From contig JADCHX010000008.1 of the NCBI GenBank assembly GCA_020248265.1, forward strand, positions 1-64,000: a stretch of 64,000 nucleotides of DNA, written 5' to 3'. The number at the start of each line of letters is the position of its first letter. Within the stretch, counting starts at the first letter, position 1. Under the pieces are notes generated by a model. The model made no database searches. It was not told where the DNA came from and saw only the letters and a list, made by a program, of their open reading frames with translations. Source of the DNA: Rhodocyclaceae bacterium (GTDB lineage Bacteria > Pseudomonadota > Gammaproteobacteria > Burkholderiales > CAIKXV01). The translations under genes and the position numbers were made by a program. This document shows, piece by piece, positions 25,834 through 37,753 of this stretch.

Positions 25834-27261
25834 TCAGGCATCCGGTGCCAGGTCGCCCAATCCGTAGCGCCGGAGCTTCACGTAAAGGCTCTGCCGGCTC
25901 AGCCCGAGCATTTCGGCGGCCGAGGCGCGATTGTCGCCGGTGAGCTCGAGCGCGGCTTCAATACACAGGCGTTCGATCACGTCGGTGGTCTCGCGCACCA
26001 GTTCTTTCAGCGAGACCCGGCCGACGAGTTCAGTCAGTTGCTCGACCGAGCGCGGCAACGAATGGTTGCTGCGGTTCTCTGCCACCGGACGGCGCATGAT
26101 GTTCCTCACCGTGAACCCGAGGCAGGGCGGCTCCGTGTTCGGCGCGGACACCGCCGAGATCTCGATTTCCGTGTTCGTACCGTACTCGCCACGCAGCGTA
26201 GTAGCGAACATGCGCACCGAGCCGTGCTGCTTGAGGTTGGCGAGCAGCACGTTGAGGTCGACGCCGGGTCGCCCCAGCCATCGCTCGATCGATTCGCCGC
26301 GCGCCTGCTCTTCGGTGGCGAGCTGTACCACGTCGAGGAAGGCACGGTTCGCGGTCAGGATGCGCCCTTCGACGTCCGTGACCACGAAACCGTCGGGAAG
26401 AGTATCGACAATGTCGGACAGCCTGGTTTGTGCACGCGGCATCGGACCACCTCCCGATTCGGTGGTTATGGGGGACAGACGGACCAGGAACAGTGACGCG
26501 TTGTCCTGGCGGAACATCGACGTGCTGACCATGAACTCGCGCCGGCCTTCCAGCAGCCGCACGCGAACTTCGTCAGCGCTGCCTGCGGCGCGCACGGCCG
26601 CGAGGAGCGACTGCAGGGCCTGCGTGCTGGGTGCATCGAAACCTTCTGGGAACGGGCGGCCGACCAGCCGGCGCGCGGTCTCCTCGAGCAGTTGCGCCGC
26701 AGCCGGATTGGCCTCGACCACCCGCTGCGTGCCGGCGTCGACGATCAGGACGGCCTCGGCAGCCATCTGGAACAGCAGCCGGTAGCGGGTCTCGGCATGG
26801 CGCAGGCGCAGGTAATCGCGTTCCATCGACTGCTGGACGTCGAGCAGCTTCTGCTGCAGCGTGGCGATGGAACGCAGGTTGCGGCCGACCGCGATCACCC
26901 GTCCCTTGGTTCCGACCTGGACGGCCGAGTAGAGCATCGGCATTTCGTCGCCGCGGCTCGACGTCTGGTTCACGTGGCGCCACCGGGCCGGTGCCTTGCT
27001 GCCGGCATCGCGCAGCATCTCTTCGACCTTGCGGCGGCTTTCTGCGGTCACCGTGTCGACCCACGGCTGGCCGATCCAGTCGGCATAGCCCTCGGCCGCG
27101 AGTTCGTCGCTGCCCACGGCCAGGTCGCGGATCACCCCGCCGACGTCGATCACCAGCGCGACATCGGTCGCGACCGCAATGAGCGCTGCCGCCGCCTCGG
27201 CGTCGAGTTCGCCAAGGGAACGTTTCGGAGACCGGAACTGCCGTGCTGCCTCGACTGCCAA
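25834..27261 (-). CDS. ppsR: transcriptional regulator PpsR/CrtJ
   Basis: PpsR (475 residues) represses photosynthesis genes under oxygen. It has an N-terminal domain beginning FRSPKRSLGELDAEAAAALI, two further PAS-like domains (FQMAAEAVLIVDAGTQRVV and VDTLPDGFVVTDVEGRILTA), and a C-terminal Fis-type helix-turn-helix (NRASAAEMLGLSRQSLYVKL). The redox-type Cys of the HTH region is kept (IERLCIEAAL). No ATG exists near the start of homology; TTG at 27261 has AGGGAG eight bases upstream and is my choice, although TTG at 27312, overlapping ppaA, is possible. It follows ppaA closely, as in other purple bacteria. Confidence 0.93.
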   Translation of the reverse strand: MAVEAARQFRSPKRSLGELDAEAAAALIAVATDVALVIDVGGVIRDLAVGSDELAAEGYADWIGQPWVDTVTAESRRKVEEMLRDAGSKAPARWRHVNQTSSRGDEMPMLYSAVQVGTKGRVIAVGRNLRSIATLQQKLLDVQQSMERDYLRLRHAETRYRLLFQMAAEAVLIVDAGTQRVVEANPAAAQLLEETARRLVGRPFPEGFDAPSTQALQSLLAAVRAAGSADEVRVRLLEGRREFMVSTSMFRQDNASLFLVRLSPITTESGGGPMPRAQTRLSDIVDTLPDGFVVTDVEGRILTANRAFLDVVQLATEEQARGESIERWLGRPGVDLNVLLANLKQHGSVRMFATTLRGEYGTNTEIEISAVSAPNTEPPCLGFTVRNIMRRPVAENRSNHSLPRSVEQLTELVGRVSLKELVRETTDVIERLCIEAALELTGDNRASAAEMLGLSRQSLYVKLRRYGLGDLAPDA

Positions 27262-27295
27262 GTTCAAGACTCCCTGGAACTGCCGCCCTGCTGCA

Positions 27296-28207
27296 CTATC
27301 CGCAACGGGCAAGCAACCCGATCATGCTGTGCGCCTGAAGCACCGCCTGACGTCCGTCATTGGCGGTGGTATCGGCGCCCACACGTGCAACCAAGTCGGG
27401 ATGCTCGATGAACAATGGGCCGCCGACCATCACGCCGACACCCCGGTTGCGCGAGGCCTTGCGGATCGCGTGAATCGTGGTCGCGAGCACGTCGAGGTGA
27501 CGTTCTCCCGATAATGAAAGTCCGACGACGTCGAACCAGCGGCCGCGTACGTTGTCGACCGGATCCGTCCCTGCCTCGCTGGAGTCGTCGTGAACCTGCC
27601 AGCCGGCGCGGCGGAAGAACTCCGCCACCATGTTGAGTCCGAAACTGTGCTGTTCGCCGGGTGTCTGGCGCAGCAGTACGCGATGCGGCGGCTCTGCCGT
27701 ACGCGGCGGGATCGCATTTGCCATGCCTACCTCGTGCATGACTTCCTGCAGCCGCCACAGACCGATCGTCACGTCGGTGAACGAACACACATCGGCTTCC
27801 CACATCTCGCCGGTCCTGCGTGCCGCCGTGCTCAGCAGGTCGAGGTAGATCGATTCCAGCGACACTCCCCCGTGGATGAGCGCGCGGACCAGAAGAAGCG
27901 CCGCTTCCGTGTCCTGCGTCATCACGGCGTGGACCAGCGCGTCTACCTGTTCGGACTCTATCTGGCGAGTGGACGCACCGGACGCGGAGACGAGTTCCTG
28001 GCCGCGGGCGGCGTGGGCGAGCATCAGGCGGGGAATGATTTCCCCCTCGATGGTACGCACCAGGCCGGCGATACGTCGTTCGCTGGCGTCGGTCGATCCC
28101 GACCCATGGCGGGACAGTACGTCGAACGCCTCGCCCGCATGGACCTGCTCCCGCACCTGCCCGCCTTCGTAGTCCCGATCGTTGTCGTCACTTCGCGCGC
28201 CTGTCAT
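27296..28207 (-). CDS. ppaA: PpaA/AerR-type cobalamin-binding photosynthesis regulator
   Basis: A 303-residue regulator of the AerR/PpaA family, which works with PpsR and senses light or oxygen through bound cobalamin. The helical part contains LIHGGVSLESIYLDLLSTAA and GEMWEADVCSFTDVTIGLWR, and the B12-binding domain carries TPGEQHSFGLNMVAEFFRR (the His-containing loop) followed by GRWFDVVGLSLSG and VGVMVGGPLF. The ATG at 28207 follows GGAGGGG by three bases; longer versions add unrelated sequence. It is paired with ppsR in the same direction and divergent from bchF, the standard arrangement. Confidence 0.92.
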   Translation of the reverse strand: MTGARSDDNDRDYEGGQVREQVHAGEAFDVLSRHGSGSTDASERRIAGLVRTIEGEIIPRLMLAHAARGQELVSASGASTRQIESEQVDALVHAVMTQDTEAALLLVRALIHGGVSLESIYLDLLSTAARRTGEMWEADVCSFTDVTIGLWRLQEVMHEVGMANAIPPRTAEPPHRVLLRQTPGEQHSFGLNMVAEFFRRAGWQVHDDSSEAGTDPVDNVRGRWFDVVGLSLSGERHLDVLATTIHAIRKASRNRGVGVMVGGPLFIEHPDLVARVGADTTANDGRQAVLQAHSMIGLLARCG

Positions 28208-28475
28208 CGACCCCTCCGTCTCTCGCACCCGCGCAGTCCGATCAAGGCCGCGCAACGGTATTTGCCCATTCCCATCACGGGAACCCACTTCCGACGATGT
28301 TTCAGCGTCGATACCGACAGTGTCCAGTTCACGAGACGCTGCCTGTCCGGGCTGATTATTCTGTCGAGCGAACGGGTTTCTTCCCGACGTTCGGGCCGGA
28401 CGAATGCTGGATCCGGAACCCACACGATACGCCAGTGGCGCGAGAGGTCAAATGAGAACAAATCGGCTTTACACT

Positions 28476-28509
28476 TGTCAAGCACTTTAGACGTAACTAA
28501 AAGTTGACA
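28476..28509 (+). promoter_or_regulatory. two tandem PpsR-like boxes overlapping the bchF -35
   Basis: PpsR/CrtJ binds TGT-N12-ACA. Two near matches lie end to end: TGTCAAGCACTTTAGACG (28476-28493), with one mismatch in the right triplet, and CGTAACTAAAAGTTGACA (28492-28509), with one mismatch in the left triplet. They share two bases, and the right triplet of the second is inside the TTGACA -35 box, so a bound repressor would block RNA polymerase. ppsR itself is encoded about 1.2 kb away. Binding is inferred, not shown. Confidence 0.55.
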
Positions 28510-28532
28510 TCGCATTGCGACGCGTCTAGATT
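28504..28532 (+). promoter_or_regulatory. sigma70-type promoter of the bchFNBHLM operon
   Basis: A perfect -35 (TTGACA, 28504-28509) is separated by 17 bases from a -10 of TAGATT (28527-28532), four of six to consensus. The predicted transcription start would be about 28539, giving a leader of about 77 bases before bchF. This is the best promoter-like sequence in the window and stands where the rightward photosynthesis operon should begin. PpsR-like boxes overlap the -35. Confidence 0.65.
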
Positions 28533-28545
28533 GCCGTTAAACAGC

Positions 28546-28559
28546 GCCCGGAACCGGGC
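28546..28559 (+). promoter_or_regulatory. short perfect hairpin in the bchF leader
   Basis: GCCCGG-AA-CCGGGC forms a perfect six-base-pair stem with a two-base loop (in practice four). It lies just after the predicted transcription start and eleven bases before the GGAGA of the upstream reading frame. No run of T follows, so it is not a terminator; a 5'-end stabilising or translation-modulating role is possible. Confidence 0.35.
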
Positions 28560-28580
28560 ATCCAGACGCGGAGAAACCAG

Positions 28581-28615
28581 ATGCGGGAAGCAGGGGACGG
28601 GGGGCGGGTCGAAGC

Positions 28616-28619
<4 letters not shown>
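28581..28619 (+). CDS. putative 12-residue leader peptide coupled to bchF
   Basis: An ATG six bases after GGAGA opens a 12-codon frame (MREAGDGGRVEA) whose TGA overlaps the bchF ATG as ATGA (28616-28619). The ribosome binding site is better than that directly before bchF, so ribosomes may load here and pass to bchF by reinitiation. Composition is ordinary and there are no repeated regulatory codons of an attenuator type. It may be chance; the exact overlap and the strong site make it worth listing. Confidence 0.3.
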
Positions 28620-30444
<1,825 letters not shown>

Positions 30445-30451
30445 GCCCGCG

Positions 30452-32119
30452 ATGCAACTGACCCTGTGGACCTACGAAGGCCCCCCGCATGTCGGTGCGA
30501 TGCGCGTCGCCACCTCGATGCGCGACGTGCACTACGTGCTGCATGCACCGCAAGGCGATACCTACGCCGACCTGCTGTTCACGATGATCGAGCGCCAGGA
30601 CAAGCGTCCGCCGGTGAGCTACACCACGTTCCAGGCGCGCGACCTCGGCGGCAGCACCGCCGACATGGTCAAGGTTGCCGTCGCCGAGGCGTTCGAGCGC
30701 TACCAGCCGACGGCGATGCTGGTCGGTGAATCGTGCACGGCAGAGCTGCTGCAGGATCAGGCCGGCCATCTGGGAGAGTCGCTCGGCTTGCCGGTCCCGG
30801 TGGTGCCGCTGGAGTTGCCGGCGTACTCGAAGAAGGAACACTGGGGCGCTGCAGAGACCTTCTACCAGCTGGCGCGAACACTGCTCGCCGACCGCATCCC
30901 CGCGCCCGGTGCCGTGCGCGCGGCGCGCGCCGAGGGCGTGCGTCCGAAGGCGAACCTGCTCGGGCCGACGGTGCTCGGGTTCCGTTGCCGCGACGACGTC
31001 GTCGAGATCACCCGGTTGCTCGGCGAGCTCGGCATCGACGTCAACGTGGTTGCGCCGCTGGGCGCCTCGCCGGACGACCTCAAGCGCCTGCCCGACGCCG
31101 ACTTCAATGTCTGCCTGTATCCGGAAGTGTCGCGCACGCTGTCGTCGTGGCTGCAACGTACCTTCGGCATGCCGTATGCCAGGACCACGCCGATGGGCAT
31201 CAATGGCACCCGGGCCTTCGTCGCCGAAGTGGCTGCGCTGGCTGGTGTCAGCGCCGACCCGGTGCTGTCGCGCGAACACCCGGGCGTGGCTTCGCTCGCC
31301 GGGTCGCAGTCGCGCATGGCCTGGTATGCCCGTTCGGTCGACTCGACCTACCTGACCGGCAAGCGGGTGTTCGTCTTTGGCGACGCGACCCACGTCGTGG
31401 CGGCGGCGCGCATCGCGTCCGAAGAGATGGGCTTCACCGTCGTCGGCCTCGGCACCTTCTGCCGCGAGTTCGCGCGCGAGGTTCGCGAGGCGGCGAAGCT
31501 CTACGGCGTCGACGCCCTGATCACCGACGACTACCTGGAAGTCGAGAAGGCGATCGGCGACTGCGCGCCGGAACTGGTGCTCGGCACGCAGATGGAGCGC
31601 CACATCGCCAAACGGCTGGGCATCGCCTGTTCGGTCATATCGGTGCCGATCCACGTACAGGATGTACCGGCACGATACAGCCCGGTATTCGGCTTCGAAG
31701 GCGCGAACGTGCTGTTCGACAGCTGGGTTCATCCGCTGGTGATGGGCCTCGAGGAACACCTGCTGCAGATGTTCCGCGACGACTTCGAGTTCAACGACGG
31801 CGCGAAGCCGTCGCACCTGCCTGCCGTCGCACGGCCGGCAGGCGCGGCGGCGAGTGTCGCGGTGGCGGACGTGCAGCCTGCCGTGCCGGATGCGGCAGCG
31901 CACGCCGCAGTCGGCGCACCTGCCGCCGGGGACATCGCGCTAGCCGTCGCGGAAGCCGACCCGGTCTGGACCGGTGCCGGCGAGCTCGAGTTGAAGAAGA
32001 TTCCTTTCTTCGTGCGCGGCAAGGCACGCCGGAACACCGAACGCTTCGCCCGCGAGCGCGGGCTGGCCCAGATCACGGTCGAGACGCTCTATGAAGCTAA
32101 AGCCCACTTTGGTCGCTGA
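30452..32119 (+). CDS. bchB: light-independent protochlorophyllide reductase subunit B
   Basis: BchB (555 residues) pairs with BchN. Asp36 ([10 protein letters not shown]), the unusual non-Cys ligand of the NB-cluster, is kept at the same number as in the known structures. The conserved core ends near residue 430; an Ala/Val/Pro-rich linker ([20 protein letters not shown]) follows, then the C-terminal domain [20 protein letters not shown] to [12 protein letters not shown]. The linker is longer than usual, which accounts for the length (many BchB are 510-540). Its end overlaps the start of bchH by 29 bases, a larger overlap than elsewhere in the operon. Confidence 0.96.
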   Translation: MQLTLWTYEGPPHVGAMRVATSMRDVHYVLHAPQGDTYADLLFTMIERQDKRPPVSYTTFQARDLGGSTADMVKVAVAEAFERYQPTAMLVGESCTAELLQDQAGHLGESLGLPVPVVPLELPAYSKKEHWGAAETFYQLARTLLADRIPAPGAVRAARAEGVRPKANLLGPTVLGFRCRDDVVEITRLLGELGIDVNVVAPLGASPDDLKRLPDADFNVCLYPEVSRTLSSWLQRTFGMPYARTTPMGINGTRAFVAEVAALAGVSADPVLSREHPGVASLAGSQSRMAWYARSVDSTYLTGKRVFVFGDATHVVAAARIASEEMGFTVVGLGTFCREFAREVREAAKLYGVDALITDDYLEVEKAIGDCAPELVLGTQMERHIAKRLGIACSVISVPIHVQDVPARYSPVFGFEGANVLFDSWVHPLVMGLEEHLLQMFRDDFEFNDGAKPSHLPAVARPAGAAASVAVADVQPAVPDAAAHAAVGAPAAGDIALAVAEADPVWTGAGELELKKIPFFVRGKARRNTERFARERGLAQITVETLYEAKAHFGR

Positions 32120-35100
32120 AGGGCGCGCTACGCGCCTGTCACTCATCGCCGAAGGCCGCGCCAACGCGCGTGTCTCGGCCGAGGCACGCACCAGTGCAGC
32201 CGTGCCGGTGCGTGTCGTGATCGTCACGCTCGACAGCCACCTCGCCAGCGTCACCGAGCGCGCGCAGCACATCCTGCGCCGGGAACTGCCCGGGCTGGCG
32301 CTTTCGCTGCATGCAGCCTCCGAGTGGGGCGATGACCCGCAGGCGCTGGAGCGCTGCCACGCGGATATCGCGCAGGGCGACATCGTCATCGTGACGATGA
32401 TGTTCATGGAAGACCATATCAGGATGGTGATGCCGGCGCTCGCCGCGCGCCGCGAAAGCTGCGACGCGATGATCGTCTGCATGTCTGCCGGCGAGGTGAT
32501 GAAGCTCACCCGAGTGGGGCGCTTCGACATGAGCAAGCCAGCCAGCGGCCCGATGGCCCTGCTGAAGAAGCTGCGCGGATCGAGCGCGGGCAAGGATGGC
32601 GAGAACAACCGCGCCAACGCGGGTGGGCGCGGTGCGCAGCAGATGAAGATGCTGCGCCGGCTGCCGAAGATCCTGCGTTTCATCCCGGGCACGGCACAGG
32701 ACGTTCGCGCGTACTTCCTGACCCTGCAGTACTGGCTTGCCGGTTCAGACGACAACGTCGTGAACATGGTGCGTTACCTGGTCGACCGATACGCCGAGGG
32801 ACCACGCACCATCCTGCGCGGCCGCGTGAACCCGCTCGCCCCCTGCGAGTACCCTGAGACCGGCGTCTACCATCCGCGGATGAAGGGGCGCATCTCCGAC
32901 TCCACGGCGGGCCTGCCCAGGACGGGCGGCAAGTCGGGTACGGTCGGCGTCCTGATCATGCGGTCCTACGTGCTCGCCGGCAACGCCGGGCACTACGATG
33001 GCGTGATCGCTGCGCTGGAGGCGCAGGGCCTGCGCGTGGTGCCGGCCTTCGCCAGCGGCCTGGATGCGCGCCCGGCAATCGAAGCCTTCTTCATGCAGGA
33101 TGGGCGCCCGACGATCGATGCTCTGGTCTCCCTCACCGGCTTCTCGCTGGTCGGCGGCCCGGCCTACAACGATTCGCGCGCCGCCGAGGACATGCTCGCG
33201 CAACTCGATATCCCCTACGTCGCTGCACACCCGGTCGAGTTCCAGACCCTCGAGCAGTGGGCGGTGTCCGAGCGCGGGCTGATGCCGGTCGAGAACACGA
33301 TGATGGTCGCGATCCCGGAGATCGACGGGGCGACCGGCCCGATGGTGTTCGGCGGCCGCTCCAGCGCGTCCGGCCAGCCGTGCAACGGCTGCGACCGGCA
33401 CTGCACGTTCTCCACCACCGAGCAGTCGCGCGACATGCACGTTTGCAGCGAGCGTGCCGAGCGGCTGGCGGCACGCGTGGGCAAGCTGGTCGCCCTGCGT
33501 CGCACTGCGCGCAGCGAGCGCAAGGTCGGCATCGTGCTGTTCAACTTCCCGCCGAACGCGGCGAACCTCGGCACGGCAGCCTTCCTCGCCGTGTTCGAAT
33601 CGCTCCACCACACGCTGCGCGGCATGCGCGAGGCCGGCTACACGGTCGAGCTGCCGGCGAGCGTCGACGAGCTGCGCGACAGGATCATCCATGGCAATGC
33701 GCAGCGCTTCGGCGCCGACGCGAATGTGCACGCACGCATCAGCGCGGACGACCATGTGAAGCGCGAGCGCTACCTCAACGAGATCGAGCGCCAGTGGGGC
33801 CCCGCGCCGGGCCGCGCACAGAGTGACGGCGCCTCGATCTTCGTGCTGGGCGAGCGCTTCGGCAACGTGTTTGTCGGCGTGCAGCCCTCGTTCGGCTACG
33901 AGGGCGATCCGATGCGCCTGCTGTTCGAAAAGGGATTCGCCCCCACGCATGCGTTCTCGGCGTTCTACCGCTTCATGCGCGAGGACTTCGGCGCGCATGC
34001 ACTGCTGCACTTCGGTACCCACGGCGCGCTCGAGTTCATGCCGGGCAAGCACAGCGGCCTGTCGGCTGCCTGCTGGCCCGACCGCCTGCTCGGCGAACTG
34101 CCCGATCTGTACCTCTATGCCGCCAACAACCCGTCGGAAGGCACGATCGCCAAGCGCCGTGCAGCCGCCACCCTCCTGAGCTACATGACGCCGCCGGTGG
34201 CCAATGCGGGCCTGTACCGCGGCCTGGTCGACCTGAAGGCCTCGATAGAGCAGTGGCGCGCGCTGCCGCCGGAAGCGGCTGTGCAGGCCGCCGACCTGGC
34301 GACGCTGATTCAGGCCCAGGCTGCCGGGCTCGACCTCGCGCCCGCCGAGCCGCAGTGGCTCGGAAGTGCCGAGTCCGAGATCACGCGCCTCGGACGGCAG
34401 GTGCTGGAACTCGAACAGACCTGGATACCGCACGGGCTGCATGTCGTCGGCCAGGTGCCGTCCGAAGCCGAGCGCGTCGACCTGCTGATGGCCGTGGCCG
34501 AAGCGGCACATGGTGCGCATCCCTCGCGCGTCGCGCTCGAGGCGATGGTGCGGGAGGCAGGACCCAACCAGCGCAAGGCCGGCAAGGACGCCGATGCGGC
34601 CGACCGCCTGATCATCGACCGCAGCGTGGCGGCGGCACTGAAGGTGACCGCCGATGCCGACATCGCGGTCGAGACGCTCTACCGCGAACTGGCGGTGACC
34701 GACCAGCTGCTCGCGCGCGACTACGAAGTGCCGGCGATCGTCCACGCTCTGGACGGTGGCTTCGTGCGCCCGGCTCCCGGCGGTGACCTGCTGCGCACGC
34801 CGGGGATCATGCCGACCGGCCGCAACGTCCATGGCTTCGATCCGTTCCGCCTGCCCAGTACGTTCGCGGTCCAGGACGGAGCGCGGCAGGCAGCGCGCAT
34901 TCTTGCGCGCCACATCGATGCCGGCAACCCGTTCCCGGAATCCATCGCAATGGTGCTCTGGGGTACCGACAACCTGAAGAGCGAGGGTGCCCCGATCGGC
35001 CAGGCGCTCGCCCTGATCGGTGCCCGCCCGCGCTTTGACAGCTACGGTCGCCTCACCGGTGCCGAACTGATCCCTTTGGCCGAGCTCGGTCGTCCGCGCA

Positions 35101-36014
35101 TCGACGTCGTGATGACCCTGTCGGGCATCTTCCGCGACCTGCTTCCGCTGCAGACGCGGCTGCTGGCCGAGGCATCGTTCCTGGCCGCCTCGGCCGACGA
35201 GCCGGACGACCTCAACTTCGTGCGCCGGCATGCAGTCGCCTACCAGAAGGCCAACGGCTGCGACCTGGAGACCGCCGCGCTGCGCGTGTTCAGCAACGCC
35301 GACGGCGCGTACGGGTCCAACGTCAACCTCCTGATCGACAACAGCCGCTGGGAAGACGAAGACGAACTGGCCGAGACCTACACCCGGCGCAAGAGCTTCG
35401 CCTATGGGCGCAGCGGCCGGCCGGTGCCGCAGGCGGCGCTGCTCAAGAGCGTGCTGTCCGATGTCGCGCTGACCTACCAGAACCTGGAGTCGGTCGAACT
35501 GGGTGTGACCACGCAGGACACCTACTTCGACACGCTGGGGGGCATCAGCAAGGCGGTGCAGCGCGCGCAGGGCGGCCATGCCGTGCCGGTCTACATCGGC
35601 GACCAGACACGCGGCGACGGCGTGGTGCGCACACTGGCCGAGCAGGTCTCGCTCGAGGCGCGCACCCGGATGCTCAATCCGAAATGGTACGAAGGCCTCC
35701 TGCAGCATGGCTACGAAGGTGTTCGCCAGATCGAAGAGCATGTGAAGAACACGATGGGCTGGTCCGCGACGACCGGCCAGGTGGCACCCTGGGTGTACCA
35801 GCAGATCACCCAGACTTTCCTGCTCGACCCCGAGATGCGCGAACGCCTCGCGCAGCTCAACCCGACCGCCTCGGCGAAGGTGGCGAATCGTCTGCTGGAG
35901 GCGCATGCGCGCAGCTACTGGCAGCCGGATGAAGCGACGCTCGATGCACTGCGCCGCGCCGGAGAGGAACTCGAAGACCGCGTCGAAGGCATAGGCCTCG
36001 GCGCAGCGGCCTGA
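32091..36014 (+). CDS. bchH: magnesium chelatase subunit H
   Basis: BchH (1307 residues) is the large porphyrin-binding subunit of magnesium chelatase, which inserts Mg into protoporphyrin IX. Homology starts at [20 protein letters not shown] (residue about 39) and runs through [35 protein letters not shown] and [20 protein letters not shown], the usual CobN-like landmarks. The ATG at 32091 lies inside the end of bchB. The extra N-terminal 38 residues contain two similar stretches ([10 protein letters not shown] and [11 protein letters not shown]). The partner subunits bchD and bchI are not in the window. Confidence 0.96.
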   Translation: MKLKPTLVAEGRATRLSLIAEGRANARVSAEARTSAAVPVRVVIVTLDSHLASVTERAQHILRRELPGLALSLHAASEWGDDPQALERCHADIAQGDIVIVTMMFMEDHIRMVMPALAARRESCDAMIVCMSAGEVMKLTRVGRFDMSKPASGPMALLKKLRGSSAGKDGENNRANAGGRGAQQMKMLRRLPKILRFIPGTAQDVRAYFLTLQYWLAGSDDNVVNMVRYLVDRYAEGPRTILRGRVNPLAPCEYPETGVYHPRMKGRISDSTAGLPRTGGKSGTVGVLIMRSYVLAGNAGHYDGVIAALEAQGLRVVPAFASGLDARPAIEAFFMQDGRPTIDALVSLTGFSLVGGPAYNDSRAAEDMLAQLDIPYVAAHPVEFQTLEQWAVSERGLMPVENTMMVAIPEIDGATGPMVFGGRSSASGQPCNGCDRHCTFSTTEQSRDMHVCSERAERLAARVGKLVALRRTARSERKVGIVLFNFPPNAANLGTAAFLAVFESLHHTLRGMREAGYTVELPASVDELRDRIIHGNAQRFGADANVHARISADDHVKRERYLNEIERQWGPAPGRAQSDGASIFVLGERFGNVFVGVQPSFGYEGDPMRLLFEKGFAPTHAFSAFYRFMREDFGAHALLHFGTHGALEFMPGKHSGLSAACWPDRLLGELPDLYLYAANNPSEGTIAKRRAAATLLSYMTPPVANAGLYRGLVDLKASIEQWRALPPEAAVQAADLATLIQAQAAGLDLAPAEPQWLGSAESEITRLGRQVLELEQTWIPHGLHVVGQVPSEAERVDLLMAVAEAAHGAHPSRVALEAMVREAGPNQRKAGKDADAADRLIIDRSVAAALKVTADADIAVETLYRELAVTDQLLARDYEVPAIVHALDGGFVRPAPGGDLLRTPGIMPTGRNVHGFDPFRLPSTFAVQDGARQAARILARHIDAGNPFPESIAMVLWGTDNLKSEGAPIGQALALIGARPRFDSYGRLTGAELIPLAELGRPRIDVVMTLSGIFRDLLPLQTRLLAEASFLAASADEPDDLNFVRRHAVAYQKANGCDLETAALRVFSNADGAYGSNVNLLIDNSRWEDEDELAETYTRRKSFAYGRSGRPVPQAALLKSVLSDVALTYQNLESVELGVTTQDTYFDTLGGISKAVQRAQGGHAVPVYIGDQTRGDGVVRTLAEQVSLEARTRMLNPKWYEGLLQHGYEGVRQIEEHVKNTMGWSATTGQVAPWVYQQITQTFLLDPEMRERLAQLNPTASAKVANRLLEAHARSYWQPDEATLDALRRAGEELEDRVEGIGLGAAA

Positions 36015-37007
<993 letters not shown>

Positions 37008-37024
37008 CCGAGGGCGAGACGACC

Positions 37025-37753
37025 ATGAGCCTTGCGAGTTCCTACCAGCAGCGGCGCGGACAGATCGAGACCTACTTCGATCGAACCGCGGTGCAGGCGT
37101 GGGCGCGGCTGACCTCCGATGCGCCGGTGAGCGGCGTGCGGGCTAAAGTGCGTGCCGGACGCGACGAGATGCGCAGCACCCTGCTCGGCTGGCTGCCGGC
37201 AGACCTGACCGGACGCCGGCTGCTCGACGCCGGCTGCGGCACCGGCGCACTCGCAGTCGAAGCCGCCCGCCGTGGCGCTGAAGTCGTGGCAATAGACCTC
37301 TCGCCGACGCTGGTCGGCCTGGCCCGTGAGCGCCTGCCGGCCGATATCGCCGAACGAAACCGCTCCGGCGGTGGCAGTGGCACGATCGACTTCCGCTCCG
37401 GCGACATGCTCGACCCGGCGCTCGGCTCGTTCGACCATGTGGTCGGCATGGATTCGGTCATCCATTACGACAACGACGACGTCATCTCGGTCCTGGCGGC
37501 ACTGGCCGAGCGCACGTCGAGGTCGATGGTGTTCACTTTTGCACCGCGTACCCCGCTGCTGACCATGCTGATCGGCGTCGGCAAGCTGTTCCCGCGCGGC
37601 GACCGATCGCCGATGATCGAGCCGGTATCCGAACGGCGCCTGCGCCGTGCGGTGGCGACCGATCCGGCACTTGCCGGCTGGCAGAACGGCCGCACCCGGC
37701 GCATCTCCCGAAGCTTCTACATTTCCCAGGCAATGGAGCTGGTGCGCGCATGA
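37025..37753 (+). CDS. bchM: magnesium protoporphyrin IX methyltransferase
   Basis: BchM (242 residues) methylates the 13-propionate of Mg-protoporphyrin IX using S-adenosylmethionine. The SAM-binding motif I is LLDAGCGTGALAVEAARRGA (about residues 66-85), followed by VVAIDLSPTLVGLARERLP and GSFDHVVGMDSVIHY. N-terminal RRGQIETYFDRTAVQAWARL is typical of BchM. I start at ATG 37025, seven codons inside the longest frame. The stop overlaps the lhaA ATG. BchM acts next after BchH and before AcsF in the pathway. Confidence 0.95.
   Translation: MSLASSYQQRRGQIETYFDRTAVQAWARLTSDAPVSGVRAKVRAGRDEMRSTLLGWLPADLTGRRLLDAGCGTGALAVEAARRGAEVVAIDLSPTLVGLARERLPADIAERNRSGGGSGTIDFRSGDMLDPALGSFDHVVGMDSVIHYDNDDVISVLAALAERTSRSMVFTFAPRTPLLTMLIGVGKLFPRGDRSPMIEPVSERRLRRAVATDPALAGWQNGRTRRISRSFYISQAMELVRA

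Larger units (their letters stand above)
28208..28615. other. 408-base divergent control region between ppaA and bchF
   Basis: This gap holds the bchF promoter, two tandem PpsR-like boxes, a leader hairpin and a small upstream reading frame, all listed separately at 28476-28619. Within the remaining 28208-28470 a further TGT-N12-ACG lies at 28321-28338. The longest leftward frame extends through part of it (to about 28423), but the strong ribosome binding site at the ppaA ATG makes that extension unlikely to be translated. No promoter for ppaA could be fixed. Confidence 0.5.

Noticed and set aside
28321-28338. Further TGT-N12-ACG, a possible PpsR box
   Set aside because: It is isolated from any recognisable promoter, and a single match of this looseness is expected by chance at this scale.
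28208-28423. 72-codon N-terminal extension of ppaA
   Set aside because: GGAGGGG lies directly before ATG 28207 and the extension has no conserved content.
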